This document shows, piece by piece, positions 1 through 12,200 of a DNA stretch of 64,000 nucleotides. Where the stretch lies: positions 83,719,001 through 83,783,000 of the forward strand of contig CM075656.1 in the NCBI GenBank assembly GCA_037953625.1, read 5' to 3'. Origin of the DNA: Crotalaria pallida. Lineage: Eukaryota; Streptophyta; Magnoliopsida; Fabales; Fabaceae. A model generated the notes under the pieces. It had not been told where the DNA came from. It made no database searches and saw nothing but the letters and a program-made list of their open reading frames with translations. Position numbers and translations under genes: made by a program. Each line of letters opens with the position of its first letter. Position 1 is the stretch's first letter.

Positions 1-52
1 TTCAAAGTCTCTCTTCAATTCACTGTACTTGCAAAAACAACTACTATTAGCT

Positions 53-1776
53 ATGGAATCCTCAGCAACTCTATCACTTCCTCAGCATCCTTATGTCTAC
101 CATGCAATACCAAGCAGCAACAAAGGTTATCCTTTTTGGCCTTGCAAGCAAAGGAGCTTTCAATCCACACGCTTACAGTGCAATAAAATGTTTGTACCTG
201 GTGGGTGTTACAAGTTACAACTTGATTACAATTTTGTCTCACTACTTCTTTGAATTGGGTTGTGTATGTCACTGAACTGTGTTGTGTTATATACTGATAT
301 ATGCAGGATTTGGAGAAGCATCACCGGAAGCAAAGGCTGCTATTAACCTCCACAATTTCTTCAATTACACTGCAGTTAAGATTGTTGCTGCTCAACTTGA
401 GGTTCTTTCTCCTTTTACTCTTTCCCCACCTCATACATTGGTTTTGTTGGTTTTTGTTTGTGTTCTTGCTTATATATTTTGATAGTTTAATACTATTTGT
501 TACTAATGATAATGAGTAGTCGAAACTAGAGAAATGGCTCAATAGCTGTGAGCCTATGACCATCTAATACTTTCTCTTGCTATTTATTTTTGAGTAGCAT
601 AACATTATGCTTTTTTAATTTACTGCAAATCTTTAGCTTCCATAGGGTTACATTTTTTTCGACTAAACTGTCACTTTAGTCCCTCACTTTGTAAGGAGCT
701 TTCACTTTAGCCCCTGATTTTTCAATAATTCATCTTTAGTCCCCCACTTTGAAAAAAGCTACTCACGTTAGTCCCTGACAACTTTCTCCGTTCATAGACC
801 TTGACATCTAACACACATGGCCGTTAAATAACCTATACGACGTCAAGTTGTTGTGTTGCTACCACTGATTCATCATCTGTTGTATTTTCTGCAGCTGTCA
901 CAGTTTCAGCAGCTGTCTTATGTGAGTAGCTTTTTTTCAAAGTGAATGACTAAAGAGGAATTATTGAAAAGTGAGGGACTAAAGTGAAAAATCTTACAAA
1001 GTGAGGGATTAAAGTGACAGTTTAGTCCATTTTTTTCAGTCCCTTTTAATTTAAGTTGTTGGTACTAAGCAGCTTGTTGTAACCTGTAAGTTGTAAGTAA
1101 TGAACGCTAATATCAGGTTGGATTATGATCATAATATGTTACTAATATTTTTTAACAATATTATCTTTTATTAATCATTTCCCTGAGCAGGAATATAATC
1201 CTGAAGCATATCAAGAGCTAATGGAATTCCTGAGTAGACACCCGTTGGATGATGGTGACAAGTTCTGCGCCAGGATGATGAGAGAATCACCAAGACATAA
1301 GGGCTTAGGTAAGGGCAGTTATCAATCTACCCAATCCTTAATCAGTGTTTATTATCTAACTTACAGCTACTTTATGTGGTGATTGAATGAACTAAACCTT
1401 GCAAACTGATGCTTTTGGCTCTGGCATGTACATGAATAGCTCTACGCATACTGGAGGCAAGTGGATTATTTGTTAATATATGTTTTTCTATGTTTCGCTT
1501 GTTAACGAAGTTCTGATTGAGTAATGTGATGTGTTTTTATAGGTTCGATCAGCATACTGCAAAAATGATTTTGAATGGGACAACCTGAAGCGCCTAGCTA
1601 TTAAGGTTTGTAATTGGATAATATTTTTGTATATTCAGAATGTTGATCCTGCAGAAATTTATTCAACTTCCGCATGGGATTGTTTCTGTCTTGTCTTGTA
1701 GATGGTCAATGATTCTAACACAAGGCTGATGAGGGATTATGTCTTGGAAACAAGTCCTTCTGAAACTGAGCAGTGA
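53..1776 (+). CDS. RBCX1: RbcX1, chloroplast Rubisco-assembly chaperone
   Basis: Six exons: 53-200, 307-401, 1191-1308, 1440-1456, 1543-1605 and 1702-1776. They join without a frame break into 171 residues. The product is a plastid RbcX-type chaperone, which in this family binds the C-terminal tail of the Rubisco large subunit during holoenzyme assembly. Residues 1-48 are rich in Ser, Gln and basic residues, as in a transit peptide. The core then carries the family signatures GFGEASPEAKAA, LHNFF, IVAAQLE, DGDKFCARMMRESPRH, ALRILEVRSAYCKNDFEWDN and TRLMRDYVLET (each seen in the exons named). The ATG at 53 is the first in frame that gives a transit peptide. Exon 4 is only 17 nt, and the intron after it starts GC rather than GT. 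Intron 2 holds a MITE. Length and the motif MFVPGFGEA fit Arabidopsis RbcX1 better than RbcX2. The promoter lies outside the window. Confidence 0.93.
661..1027. mobile_element. Mutator-like MITE in RbcX1 intron 2
   Basis: A 367-bp fold-back element. Its two ends are inverted copies of each other, starting GACTAAACTGTCACTTTAG on the left and ending in the reverse complement on the right. It is flanked by a perfect 10-bp direct repeat, CATTTTTTTC, at 651-660 and 1028-1037. Long terminal inverted repeats with a 9-10 bp target duplication are typical of Mutator-like elements. There is no coding capacity. Confidence 0.85.
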
Positions 1777-2543
1777 ACAGTACTTTCGGCCCTCGGATAG
1801 AACAAGAGCTTGAGCAATGTGACATAGATACCTATTTATATGTACTGGAAAGAACTCATCTACATTGTGCTCAATGGAACTTATAACCCAGTAATAGCAA
1901 ATTTATTAAAAGAGAAATCGTGTTAGATAGTATACGGTTGGACTAATTGTAATACACATTGATAATGAACAGAATATATTGTTAAATTTATTAATTTAAA
2001 CCCTTCACCAAAGTACCTGAACTGAACTGCTTACTAGTTACTACCTACAAAATAAGACCATATCAAGCAGATCTAAAATATCATATTCCAAGACAAATAG
2101 AGATGCTGTTTTTACGACAGGATTCTGCTGCGGAAAGATTTTACCATTTTGAGTGTAATAAATTCTCCCTTGCATCTGAAAATATTTTCCAATGATGAAA
2201 GAAGCAAATAGTACTACCTTATGATTCAAGGAACAATTTCCTAGATATCAGTTTACATACACTTCATGATGTCTACACCCAAAATTCAGTCCCAGTAACA
2301 GTAGCACACTCTTCACTGAGAGATAGGGTTGCTGTTGGTATAGCACTACAAATATAATATACATTCAGGTTTACAAAGAATGTTTTCATCATAGGCTTTC
2401 TCCTATGTATCATTGGAGTAAGAGTATTCCCTCCATCTATGTCTAAATAATGCAAGGCTGTTCAGCAAGTTGTCTCCTATCATATTTCACCAAACAAGTG
2501 GATTAGACATGCAAACAGCAGCCTTTTCACAGATACAAGCTTC

Positions 2544-5500
2544 CTAAATTTTAGACTTTAATGCATTTGTCCCATTCTTTTGATTAAACCTTCCATTCAA
2601 ACTCTGATCAAGCAAACTTGGTGATTTCTTGTCACTCTATGGTTGCAAATGACAGTGTAGAGGTTAAATGAGAGAAATAAAGGTTAATAGTAAGCTGTCA
2701 ATGAGCTTTTTTTTTTCCAGTGTATGCACATTTATGATATTTGTGGAAGCGCGCTAAAGTTTTCTTAAATCAAACATGAATTGACATTAAGCAGAAGCCA
2801 TTACCTCAACATAGTGATGGAGATCAGGCGAGGCATGAATTTCGCCATTGCTAAAGTATGAATGAGCAAATTCTTCTATGTGCTCCAGTCTGCAATTAGG
2901 TATCAGCAGCAGCATATACTTCAAATTTGATCAAGTGAAATGAAATTTATGATCGAACTAATCTTATTCAAACCCATCCATTTAATAATACAAGTATCAA
3001 TCAACGAGGCTTATTAAAAACAAAAAAAAAAACTAACATGAATATAATGGTCAATATATAAAGGTAAGAATGAAAAACAAGATCCACGACATTGAAGAAA
3101 GATTACCTATACACATAGTTCACCATGATGCTTCCACTTTGAGAAAGGCCTTTTTCTGATCGGTCTGCCAACCAGTTAATTCTTTCAACCATCTGTACCA
3201 TATGGAGAAGCAAATCATGTCAATTTACTCAAATTACAACTACAAGTCACTTGTGGCAACTGGCAAGGACATAAATTTTCTTAATAAAAACTCCCACTTT
3301 AGTCATATAAACATAAGAGAGAAATAAATGCCTAGAAAATAACCCATACCATGTCTGCAGTGAAAAGGTTGTCCAAGATGTCAAAACATATTACAGAGTA
3401 TCAAGTACTATATAGAAACTATTGGTTTCACAATGAAAAAGCCATTGCCAATAGCAAAGAAGTTTATTAACTGTACATCACACTTGCAAGACATACCGCT
3501 CCATTTTGCAAGTGAAAGTTTGCTACAGAGTCCAAAGCTTTCCCTCTTTTCTTTTCTTGCAGAAGGTATCTAGAATACAAAAAAAAGAATCACATGTTTT
3601 CTGATTACTTAACCATTAATTGTAAAATTTATAGCTCTAGCCATCTAGATCAATGCCGCATGTCCAAAAAGTCATTTCTACTATGGCCTTGTTTTATTTC
3701 CCATAATTTGTTTGCAATACCTGGCACATAAACGCATCAAAGGTTTTTTCAATATTGATTGGAGTTCTGGCGAATGGATCCACTTGTAAGATTTAGAAGT
3801 GAGCAAGTTGAACATCACTTCCATTCCATTTATTCCCTCAGCAATATCTCTGCAATTCATATTTGATGTCAATCACATGATAGTTACCAGAGACAAATGA
3901 GGGGAGCAGACAGAGTTACTATGATGTGTTACAAACGTAAATAGTCATCACTAGCAGTGAAGGCATATTGAAAAAGAAATTTAAATGCACAACAGTTAAG
4001 ATATCATTCTTTACAATGACAACCGAGGATCTAATAGGATAAAATATGGTGATCATTGATTGAGTTGGAATAGTACATCTATTCATAATATAAAACCCTT
4101 TGGATTTCTCATTTTGTTCCAATATATTGGAAACAATTGTGCGTACCATTAAAGGAGAAAGAAAGACATAAAAAACACATGCAATGCAGTTATTAGGACA
4201 GGATACTTGACGGTAATATGAAGTATAAAGTAATAGCATACATGAAGGACTTGTCTATGGTATGGAGTTGCAAAGTAATATCCAAGAATAACATAATTGA
4301 TACCAAAAGCCAATGCTTACTTAGGTAAACTCATAAGTGCTTCCTCTTCCTCTGTTTTAAGTATGTTCTCATAGAAAGTGGAACTGGATCCGTCAGCCTG
4401 TTGTTGTGACATGTCTCCTTCAGCAAGAATTGTCTGAGATGCCAACTTGGATAAGAGCCATTGCATAAAACCTGGGATGGGACTGAGAGTCGCAAAGGTC
4501 TACAAGCAAAAATTGGTCAACAATCCTACACGTGGGAGAGCATAGGTAATTTAACATACAAAATAAGGCAGAACCCTCAGAGACATGCCGTTTGTCAAGG
4601 AACTATCATTGCATCATCATCTTCAACAACTATTGGGATTAAACATATTAGTAATAAATTCTATTGTTCCAGAATGGTGGAAGCTATCAATTTGAGAGTA
4701 ACCTTGTTGGCAAATTGCTATATACCTTTAGTTCTAGCACTCTACTGGAACAGTGAGTCCTGAAGGATGCAGCTTTGGGAGCAGGAAAAAAGTTTAAAAG
4801 CTAGAATATAAAGAATGAAACCCGAAAGTTGTACTGATGTACTTGAAAATCTCTCCATCAAGAGAGAAGAGGAAAAAGACAACAGTACAACACGCTTATT
4901 ATTATTAAGGAATATCATATCAAAATTGAGAAAAAAAAAAGTATTGAACTATAGAGTTAAAAAAAACTTAATATGGATTATTTTCCTTGAGGCGCTTACT
5001 ATATAGATCATGTTAAATGTTGTGCATTCGCAAATTCCATGAAGCAATAAATTTCATTTGGCTCAGGCCTTCAAATTCAGAGAGCTCCACAAAATAAGTA
5101 AAAATACTTACAGAAATATGCGACATCTCTCTTTTCACCAGTGTTACGACACGTTTAATAAGAAACTTCCCCAAGTTGATCCCTGCTAATCCAGGCTGCA
5201 AAATTTTCAGAATTATGCTAATCAGGGTAAAACTATCTCCAGTATGATTTTTCTTCAGGGGGTCACAGACTCACAAGGGGGAGAAACTGACAGTGGTGTA
5301 AAACGAAAAGCAAACAAATATAAGATGCAAAGATAAATAAAACAGATCAAAGAAGGAAAAGGGGAAATTGAACAAATAGTAGAAATAAATTCAGATAAAA
5401 AAGCCCAGAATGAGGCTCAGCTCACTTTTACTAAGAATGATAATACTGAGCTTCACCATGATATAATTTATGAAATAGCAATTTCTTATGTAGTTGAATT

Positions 5501-8500
5501 TCCACTAGCTTCAACTTTTCATTACTTTTATAATATGTAGCATACCTGAGTGGACGATATAGAGTAGAACAATGCACATGTTGCCTCACTTTCAGGAATA
5601 GGAGGACTATCCCACAAAACTTCCTGCGAAATAAATATAGTTTTAAAAAATATAGTACAAAGGGATTTTTAAAGTCCAAACAAGATTAACCTGTATAGAC
5701 TGAGCCACATCCTTCAGTAGAGCAACTTCAATGAAAATTAGGGGTTCACCTGAGGAAAAACATAAAAGCAGACAACATAAAACAGTTTAACACATAAACT
5801 TGGGAACAGGTATATAACTACAAGATTGACAACAACTGAAACTCATTGGGTCACATAGCATCCAGATAATCATGTACAAAGTGTAGACTATACGGTAACA
5901 CCAAGTCTTATTTATCAAGTTATTTGGCATTAAATAATGAAATAAAAGTGTATTGTCCATGTAATGCATTCACCTTGGTCGACCATTGTTCTATCAGTAT
6001 TGTTGTCACTAACTTGCTAACTGATGCAGACTCATGATACAAACCTTGGGAGAGCCACAACACAAAACCTAGTGGTTGTGATTGGAGATCCCAAGACCAT
6101 ATAACCCCACATTGGAATCGCATACTTCCAACGTGGGACTCAAGCCCCATACCTCGAAATTGGGTCCAAACATCATAAATGTGAAGACAATGACCGCTAA
6201 CATGTTAAATATTAAGCTCCGGTATAGATTATAATAATGTAACAGGAAATGCAGGTTGCGGTAGTAGGTAAACTTAAGAATATTTAAAAATATTTGCCTA
6301 TCTAGTATCATAAGTAAAAAGACATGTCTATGAAAACTATATTGTTTTGTAGCTACTGCCTACTACAAGTCTACAACTCAAATTGCAGAGAAGGCAAACA
6401 AAAACGAAATTAATGGATCACATGTAACCAAGCAAAGAATTTTCTTTCGATACAAAATTTTAGAAGAATTGCTGACCAGGAATTGCTGGATGTAAATATC
6501 CAAAACAACGACGGCCAGGTCCCAGCCTTCTCTTAAGATCTAGAAGGTTGCTAATAGGATGCACAGCCTACATAAAATAATGAAGATTATGTGTACAAGA
6601 CAAGAGCTACATCAAATGACAACTCAAGAAATGAAAAGGAGAAAAGTACTTCGTAAGCAACAATTTTCTCCAGCAGAGAAGCAGGATCATCCCATGTAAT
6701 TTGGTGAAGCTCTAAGGCAGCAGGACTAAGCCATGTAATCAATTTTTCCTTTAAATAAGAATCCAGTGCTCTCAGAGATGCAATATTTTCCTCTCTGTGT
6801 AGTGGAAGAATTGAATCATCATATTCAAATTTCAAAATTAATGTAAATTTGAACACTTGTCTTTTCTTATCTCTTTTCCCCAAGAAGTATGTTATGAACT
6901 GCAGATACGTAAATTCATACGTAGGGTAAATTATTTTATTTTAATTTCCTCTGAGTAAAATGAGTTCTGCAGTGGCTTGCAGGGCAATTAGTGTACTCTC
7001 TAAACATAAAATCTAAAAAATGTCTAAGAAGCAACTAGTAACTAAGATTTCTTATATTTGGTCCGGATATCTTTCAAGATATGTAAGTTAAAGGAAACAG
7101 AAACACAATAAATCATGTAGCATCATATGACATAACCTTACGTGAGAATAGATAGGATATCTGCTCGAATAATGGACAAGAACCTCAACCCTCCGGGATG
7201 AGTGTTGAGACGCTCAAAAAGATCTTCATAAACTGGCTTAAGGGCATGCCTCAAATTCCGTTCAATGCGATAGAAAGAAGAAAACGAGCCATCTTCTTCA
7301 GGTCCACTCACTTGAGCTTTGTCTGCTAACCCAGTCAATTCTCTCACATCACAGTTTAGAAAGAAATAATGCAAAGATTTACACGCAAATCACTTACCAG
7401 CAGGATGTTCAAGTCCAAGGTACTGCTTTATCAGTTCACGAACTTGTGATCGGTTGAGATCATACTCTCTAGCAAGAACCAGGAGCAAGTTGCGACGGTT
7501 TTCATGAGAAAGGCTAAAATAACCCTACATTATCACCAGCTTAAGGAAACAAAATAAGCAGTGATAATTCAGAGAATTGAAATAAACAGGAATATTGATC
7601 CACATAAATATAAGAATGAACTACCTCGGAAAAGTTATTAAGCACATCATCTAGAACTTCTATTTTGTTCATCATTATGGCAGAGTGCATTGAGGCACGA
7701 ACACGCTGAAACTCTCTATAAACAAATCAAGACAACACATTTCAAAAAAAATGAAAATGAAAATGTACAAAGACACAAAAATTGAGCTCTAATTATACAA
7801 CAATAAAGATGATTCCAATAGATGAGATCAGCCACATGGATCAAACAACATCGTAAATTATGTGTACAGACAAACCACTAACAATTGAATCTTTCTAAAC
7901 ATTTCGCCTATGGTTTTTTCTTGGACTCCCTCCAGCTCTAACAATTAGGCTATCCTCCATCTGATCTACTCTCCTTATTAAGGCTTCTACAACACATGCC
8001 TAATCCATCTACAGTGAGATTCTACCATCTTTGTTCAATAGGTGTTAGTGTGTTACTCCAACTTTCTCTCTAATGCATCGATTGATTTGATTCCCTAATC
8101 CTGATCCTATCTTATCCGGTGTGTTCACTCATCCAACGCACCATTCTCATGTGTATTCTCTTGTTGGCTTTTTACTACCCAACATTTAATCGCATACATT
8201 TCCCCTTAAGCTTGAGTGGTTCTTATCTATCTCAGTACTCCTCCATTTCATCCACCCTGCTTGAATCCCTTTTTTTTTTTTTTTTTTCACATCTCCTCTA
8301 TTTTCCGCAGTTAAATTTGAGCTCTAATAATAAAAATGCAAATTGCAAGTGCATGAAAATTAGAAGTTTAGAACCTCTCAGTGTTTCCAGAGTCATTAGG
8401 TGAAGTTGAATTCCCTTCTCCTCCTCCTGATAGGTTTCCATCGGAATTTTGCCGCTGCATTTGATTAACCGCTTTCTATTTCATCAAAGTCAACGAAATC

Positions 8501-8735
8501 AAAATTCAAATCAATTAAAGCACAGAATCGAATCTATATGCTTAGAAATTCAGAAGTAAATAAATTTAAAAAAAAAAAAAAAAGGAATATCTGAAATTCT
8601 GAATGGAATTGAAATTGAGAAATAAGTGAAACTAACGGTTAACGGAAGAGGAGAGAGAGAAAGGTTGTTGGTGCGATCGTTGGCGTTGGGTCTCATTCTG
8701 GCGCGCATCAAAATAGATAAAGCTTTCTTGTTCAT
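2544..8735 (-). CDS. MCD: Malonyl-CoA decarboxylase
   Basis: Sixteen exons in transcription order: 8735-8637, 8454-8375, 7715-7625, 7524-7398, 7340-7142, 6794-6650, 6567-6477, 5749-5691, 5623-5546, 5195-5112, 4499-4321, 3849-3721, 3569-3497, 3192-3107, 2889-2805 and 2636-2544. They join in frame to 565 residues. The enzyme converts malonyl-CoA to acetyl-CoA and CO2. Family blocks seen: GLADKAQVSGPEEDG, HPGGLRFLSIIRADILSIL, ALDSYLKEKLITWLSPAAL, LGPGRRCFGYLHPAIPGEPL (about 261-280), GLAGINLGKFLIKRVV (about 325-340), LSPIPGFMQWLL and FHLQNGA (472-478, with His473 at the position of the catalytic His of animal MCD). The protein ends Ser-Lys-Ile, a possible peroxisomal PTS1. A TATAAATA lies only about 5 nt before the first ATG, so translation may start at a later Met, such as codon 10 or 14. 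The gene converges on RbcX1. Confidence 0.93.
7880..8280 (-). mobile_element. Degenerate RTE-type LINE fragment in MCD intron 2
   Basis: Read on the minus strand, this stretch gives a broken but recognisable match to the C-terminal part of plant RTE-clade reverse transcriptase polyproteins. An LKGK-like block is followed by MRMVRWMSEHT and then a decayed copy of the region that normally reads 'VGVAPI...MRENRLRWFGH'. Several stops and frame changes are present, so it is a relic. It lies in the same orientation as the host gene and ends at a T-run (8270-8287). The exact borders are not clear. Confidence 0.5.
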
Positions 8736-8947
8736 TTTTATTTATAATTATTAGTACTTGCGAAACGAGTGTGTGTGTGACTGTGCTTGCCTTCCAAATC
8801 CAAATCAATTACTGGTACGGACGATCCACTTTGCTTTATTGCTTTTTGATTCTTTCTTACATTTTCATCATCACTCTTACCATCTTTACGCTAACAGCTC
8901 CATTACAAGTAGTATTAGTTAATAAATTCATTAAAATGTATATTTCA

Positions 8948-9260
8948 TGTTGGCAATATAAATAAATTGTCTTAGTTAAATAAACTTAAAAAAAACACAC
9001 ACAACACAAACTTTAGGGACTCGTTGGAGTTTTCCCTATTTTTATTAACATCTTTCTCTCTGAATGTTACAAATACTTTTCTCTGTGAATATTATTACAA
9101 ATGAATGCATGTCCTTTTATACTAAAGCATTTGCTAAAAAATAGAAGCTTGCATGCTGTTACACCTCCTATTCTCATGGTCAAAATCTAATTGTAAGAAT
9201 AACAAACTTTAATTTAGCAAACGCGGAGAGAACACAGTAAGGCAAGTTTAGTTTCTAACA
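8948..9260 (-). repeat. 3' LTR of copia element 1
   Basis: This 313-bp LTR is the copy downstream of the coding region in the element's own orientation. It matches the 13372-13684 copy except for six transitions. Confidence 0.95.
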
Positions 9261-12200
9261 TCCTCCCTTAAACTTGGCTTCATCATTCTGAGCATGTTTT
9301 TCAATTTCAAGAACAAATTAGTTTTGAGTGGCTTCGTGAAAATATATGCTACTTGATCTTCAGAAGAGCAATACTCTACCACGATTTCTTTGTCTCGGAT
9401 CAAATCTCGAATGAAATGATGTTTGATGTCGATGTGCTTGCTACGTCCGTGAAGCACTGGATTCTTTGATAAAGCAATAGTCGATTTATTATCACAAAAT
9501 ATCTGTGTCGGACCACCTTGTTGATGTTGCAGTTCACCCAATATTCTTCTCAACCAAACTGCTTGAGTAACACAGTTAGTTGCGGCAATGTACTCTGCCT
9601 CTGCTGTCAAAAGTGCAACAACTTGTTGTTTCTTGGAGGACCAAGAAAATACACCTGAGCCTAGGTGAAAGGCATAACCCGATGTGCTTTTTCGAGTTTC
9701 AGTTTCACCTGCCCAATCACTGTCTGTGTATCCAATTAACTCAGGTTTATTTGAACTTGAATAAAAAATACCTTCGTCGATTGTGCCTTTGATATATCTC
9801 AGGATTCTCTTTGCAGCTTGCTAATGAGATTGTCTCGGTGATTCCATGAATCTGCTAATGAGTCCGACTCCATAAACTATATCAGGTCTTGTGGCAGTCA
9901 AATACCTGAGACTTCCGACTAGCATTCTGAAATGAGTTGAGTCGACAAGATCGCCACCACATTCTTTTGTTAACTTTAGTCTTTCTTCGACAGGTGTGAG
10001 CATCGGCTTAGAAGCCTCCATCTTGAATTTCTTTAAAACACCTTTTGCATATTTATTTTGAGATATAAAAATCCCTTCATTTGTTTGTTTTACCTCAATG
10101 CCTAGAAAGTAGGACATTAGGCCCATATCTGTCATTTCAAATTGAGTTGACATATTTTCCTTGAATTCAGCTAGCAATTTTGAATTAGTGCCAGTGAATA
10201 TCAAGTCATCGACGTACAAACACACAATAATAAAGTCTCGAGATTTATTTGTTTTAACATATAAAGCATGTTCGTTTGGACTTCTATGAAATCCATTATT
10301 AAGAAAATATGTGTCAATACGTGTGTACCATGCTCGAGGAGCTTGCTTCAATCCATATAGTGCCTTTTTTAATCGATATACCTTATTTTCGTCTCCATGT
10401 TTTTGATAACCAGGTGGCTGCTGAATATAAACTTCTTCTTCCAGTACACCATTTAAGAAAGCTGATTTCACGTCCATTTGGAAGATTTTCCATTTATTTT
10501 GTGCAGCAAGAGAGAGAATCATACGTACCGTGTCCAATCTTGCAACTGGAGCGAACACTTCAAAATAATCAATGTCAGGTTTCTGCTTGTATCCTTTCGC
10601 CACCAATCTTGCTTTATATCGATCCACCTCACCATTTGGATTGTATTTTGTCTTATACACCCACTTGAATCCAATCGACTTCTTTCCTTCTGGAAGCTTT
10701 GTTAACTCCCATGTGTCATTTTTCTCGATCGCTTGAATCTCCTCGTTCATTGCTTTAATCCAACGATCATCATTGGCTGCTTCTTCATATGCCACTGGAT
10801 CACAATCTGCAAACAAGGCATAGTAATTTACCTCGTCCTCCTGTCTTCTGGGTCATCGTCTCTGCCAATTATAAAATCCTGCAAGTTAGAAGGTAGGCGT
10901 CGTGCCCTTTGTGGATATCTCGGAGGCGGTGCTTCAAATACTGCTTCGTCTGCTCCTATGATATCTCCTGGATGTTCATCTCCATTATTATCTTGTCCGA
11001 CCTCTTCATTTATTATTATCGGTGTAGGCAGAGTCTCCTTTGATTCCTTCTCTGACCAGTCCCATGCTTCATATTCATCGAAAGTAACATCTCGACTGAT
11101 AATTACCTTTTGAGTCTCTGGATTGTACAGCTTGTAGGCTTTTGTTTCCTCACTGTATCCGACGAATATGCATTTTTCTGCCCTATCATCTAACTTCTTC
11201 CTCATTTGATCGAGAACATGTGCATAAGCGATGCAACCAAAGACCTTCATGTGACTAAGATCCGGCTTCGACCCACTCCAGGCTTCTTGTGGTGTTCGAT
11301 CTCGAACACTTTTAATAGGACACCTATTCAGGATATAGACTGCACAAGCTACAGCTTCTGCCCAGAAACTTTTGGGTAGTTTCTTGCAATGTAGCATGCT
11401 TCTAACCATATCCATGATAGTTCTATTCTTTCGTTCTGCCACTCCATTTTGTTGTGGAGTATATCTGGCAGTCATTTGATGTTTAACACCATGTTTTCTT
11501 AAAAAATCATCACATACAATATACTCAGTTCCTCTATCGGTTCTTAGGGTTTTTAAGGTATGACCACTACGCCTCTCAACATACGCCTTAAAGCTTTTCA
11601 CCGTATCACAAGCATCAGATTTATTTTTTAGAAAATACACTCATGTCTTCCTACTATAGTCATCAATGAAAGTGATAAAATATTTATTACCTCCATTGGA
11701 TTGAACCTCCAAATAGCATAAATCAGAGTGCACTAGCTCGAGTGGTTTTGTGGCTCTCCATGCACGTCCTTTAGGAAAAGGGTCTCGATGCTTCTTGCCT
11801 GCTACACACGCTTCACATAGCTGATCGGGAGCTTGGACAACAGGCAAACCAGTAAGCCATTTTTTATTTACAAGAAATTTGATGCTTTCAAAATTGAAAT
11901 GCCCTAACCTCGTGTGCCAAAGCCAATTATCATCCACATTCACCACTTTGTAACATGAATTAGCATCATACCTGATGTTCATCGGGAATAGACGATTTCG
12001 TGACATGTTCGTCTTTGCAATCAGGCCCATCTCAGCATCATTTATTGTGCAACCTTCTTTATTAAATTTTAAATCGTAGCCTTTCTCTGCTAATTGGCCA
12101 ACACTTAAGAGATTTTGACATATACCCGGTGCATAAAATACATCAGAAATATAATTTAAGGACCCGTCATTAAGTCGAATAGCTATCTTTCCTTTCCCCA

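Noticed and set aside
10733..11113. Open frame of 126 codons on the plus strand
   Set aside because: It is antisense to the copia 1 integrase-RT linker and has no family features.
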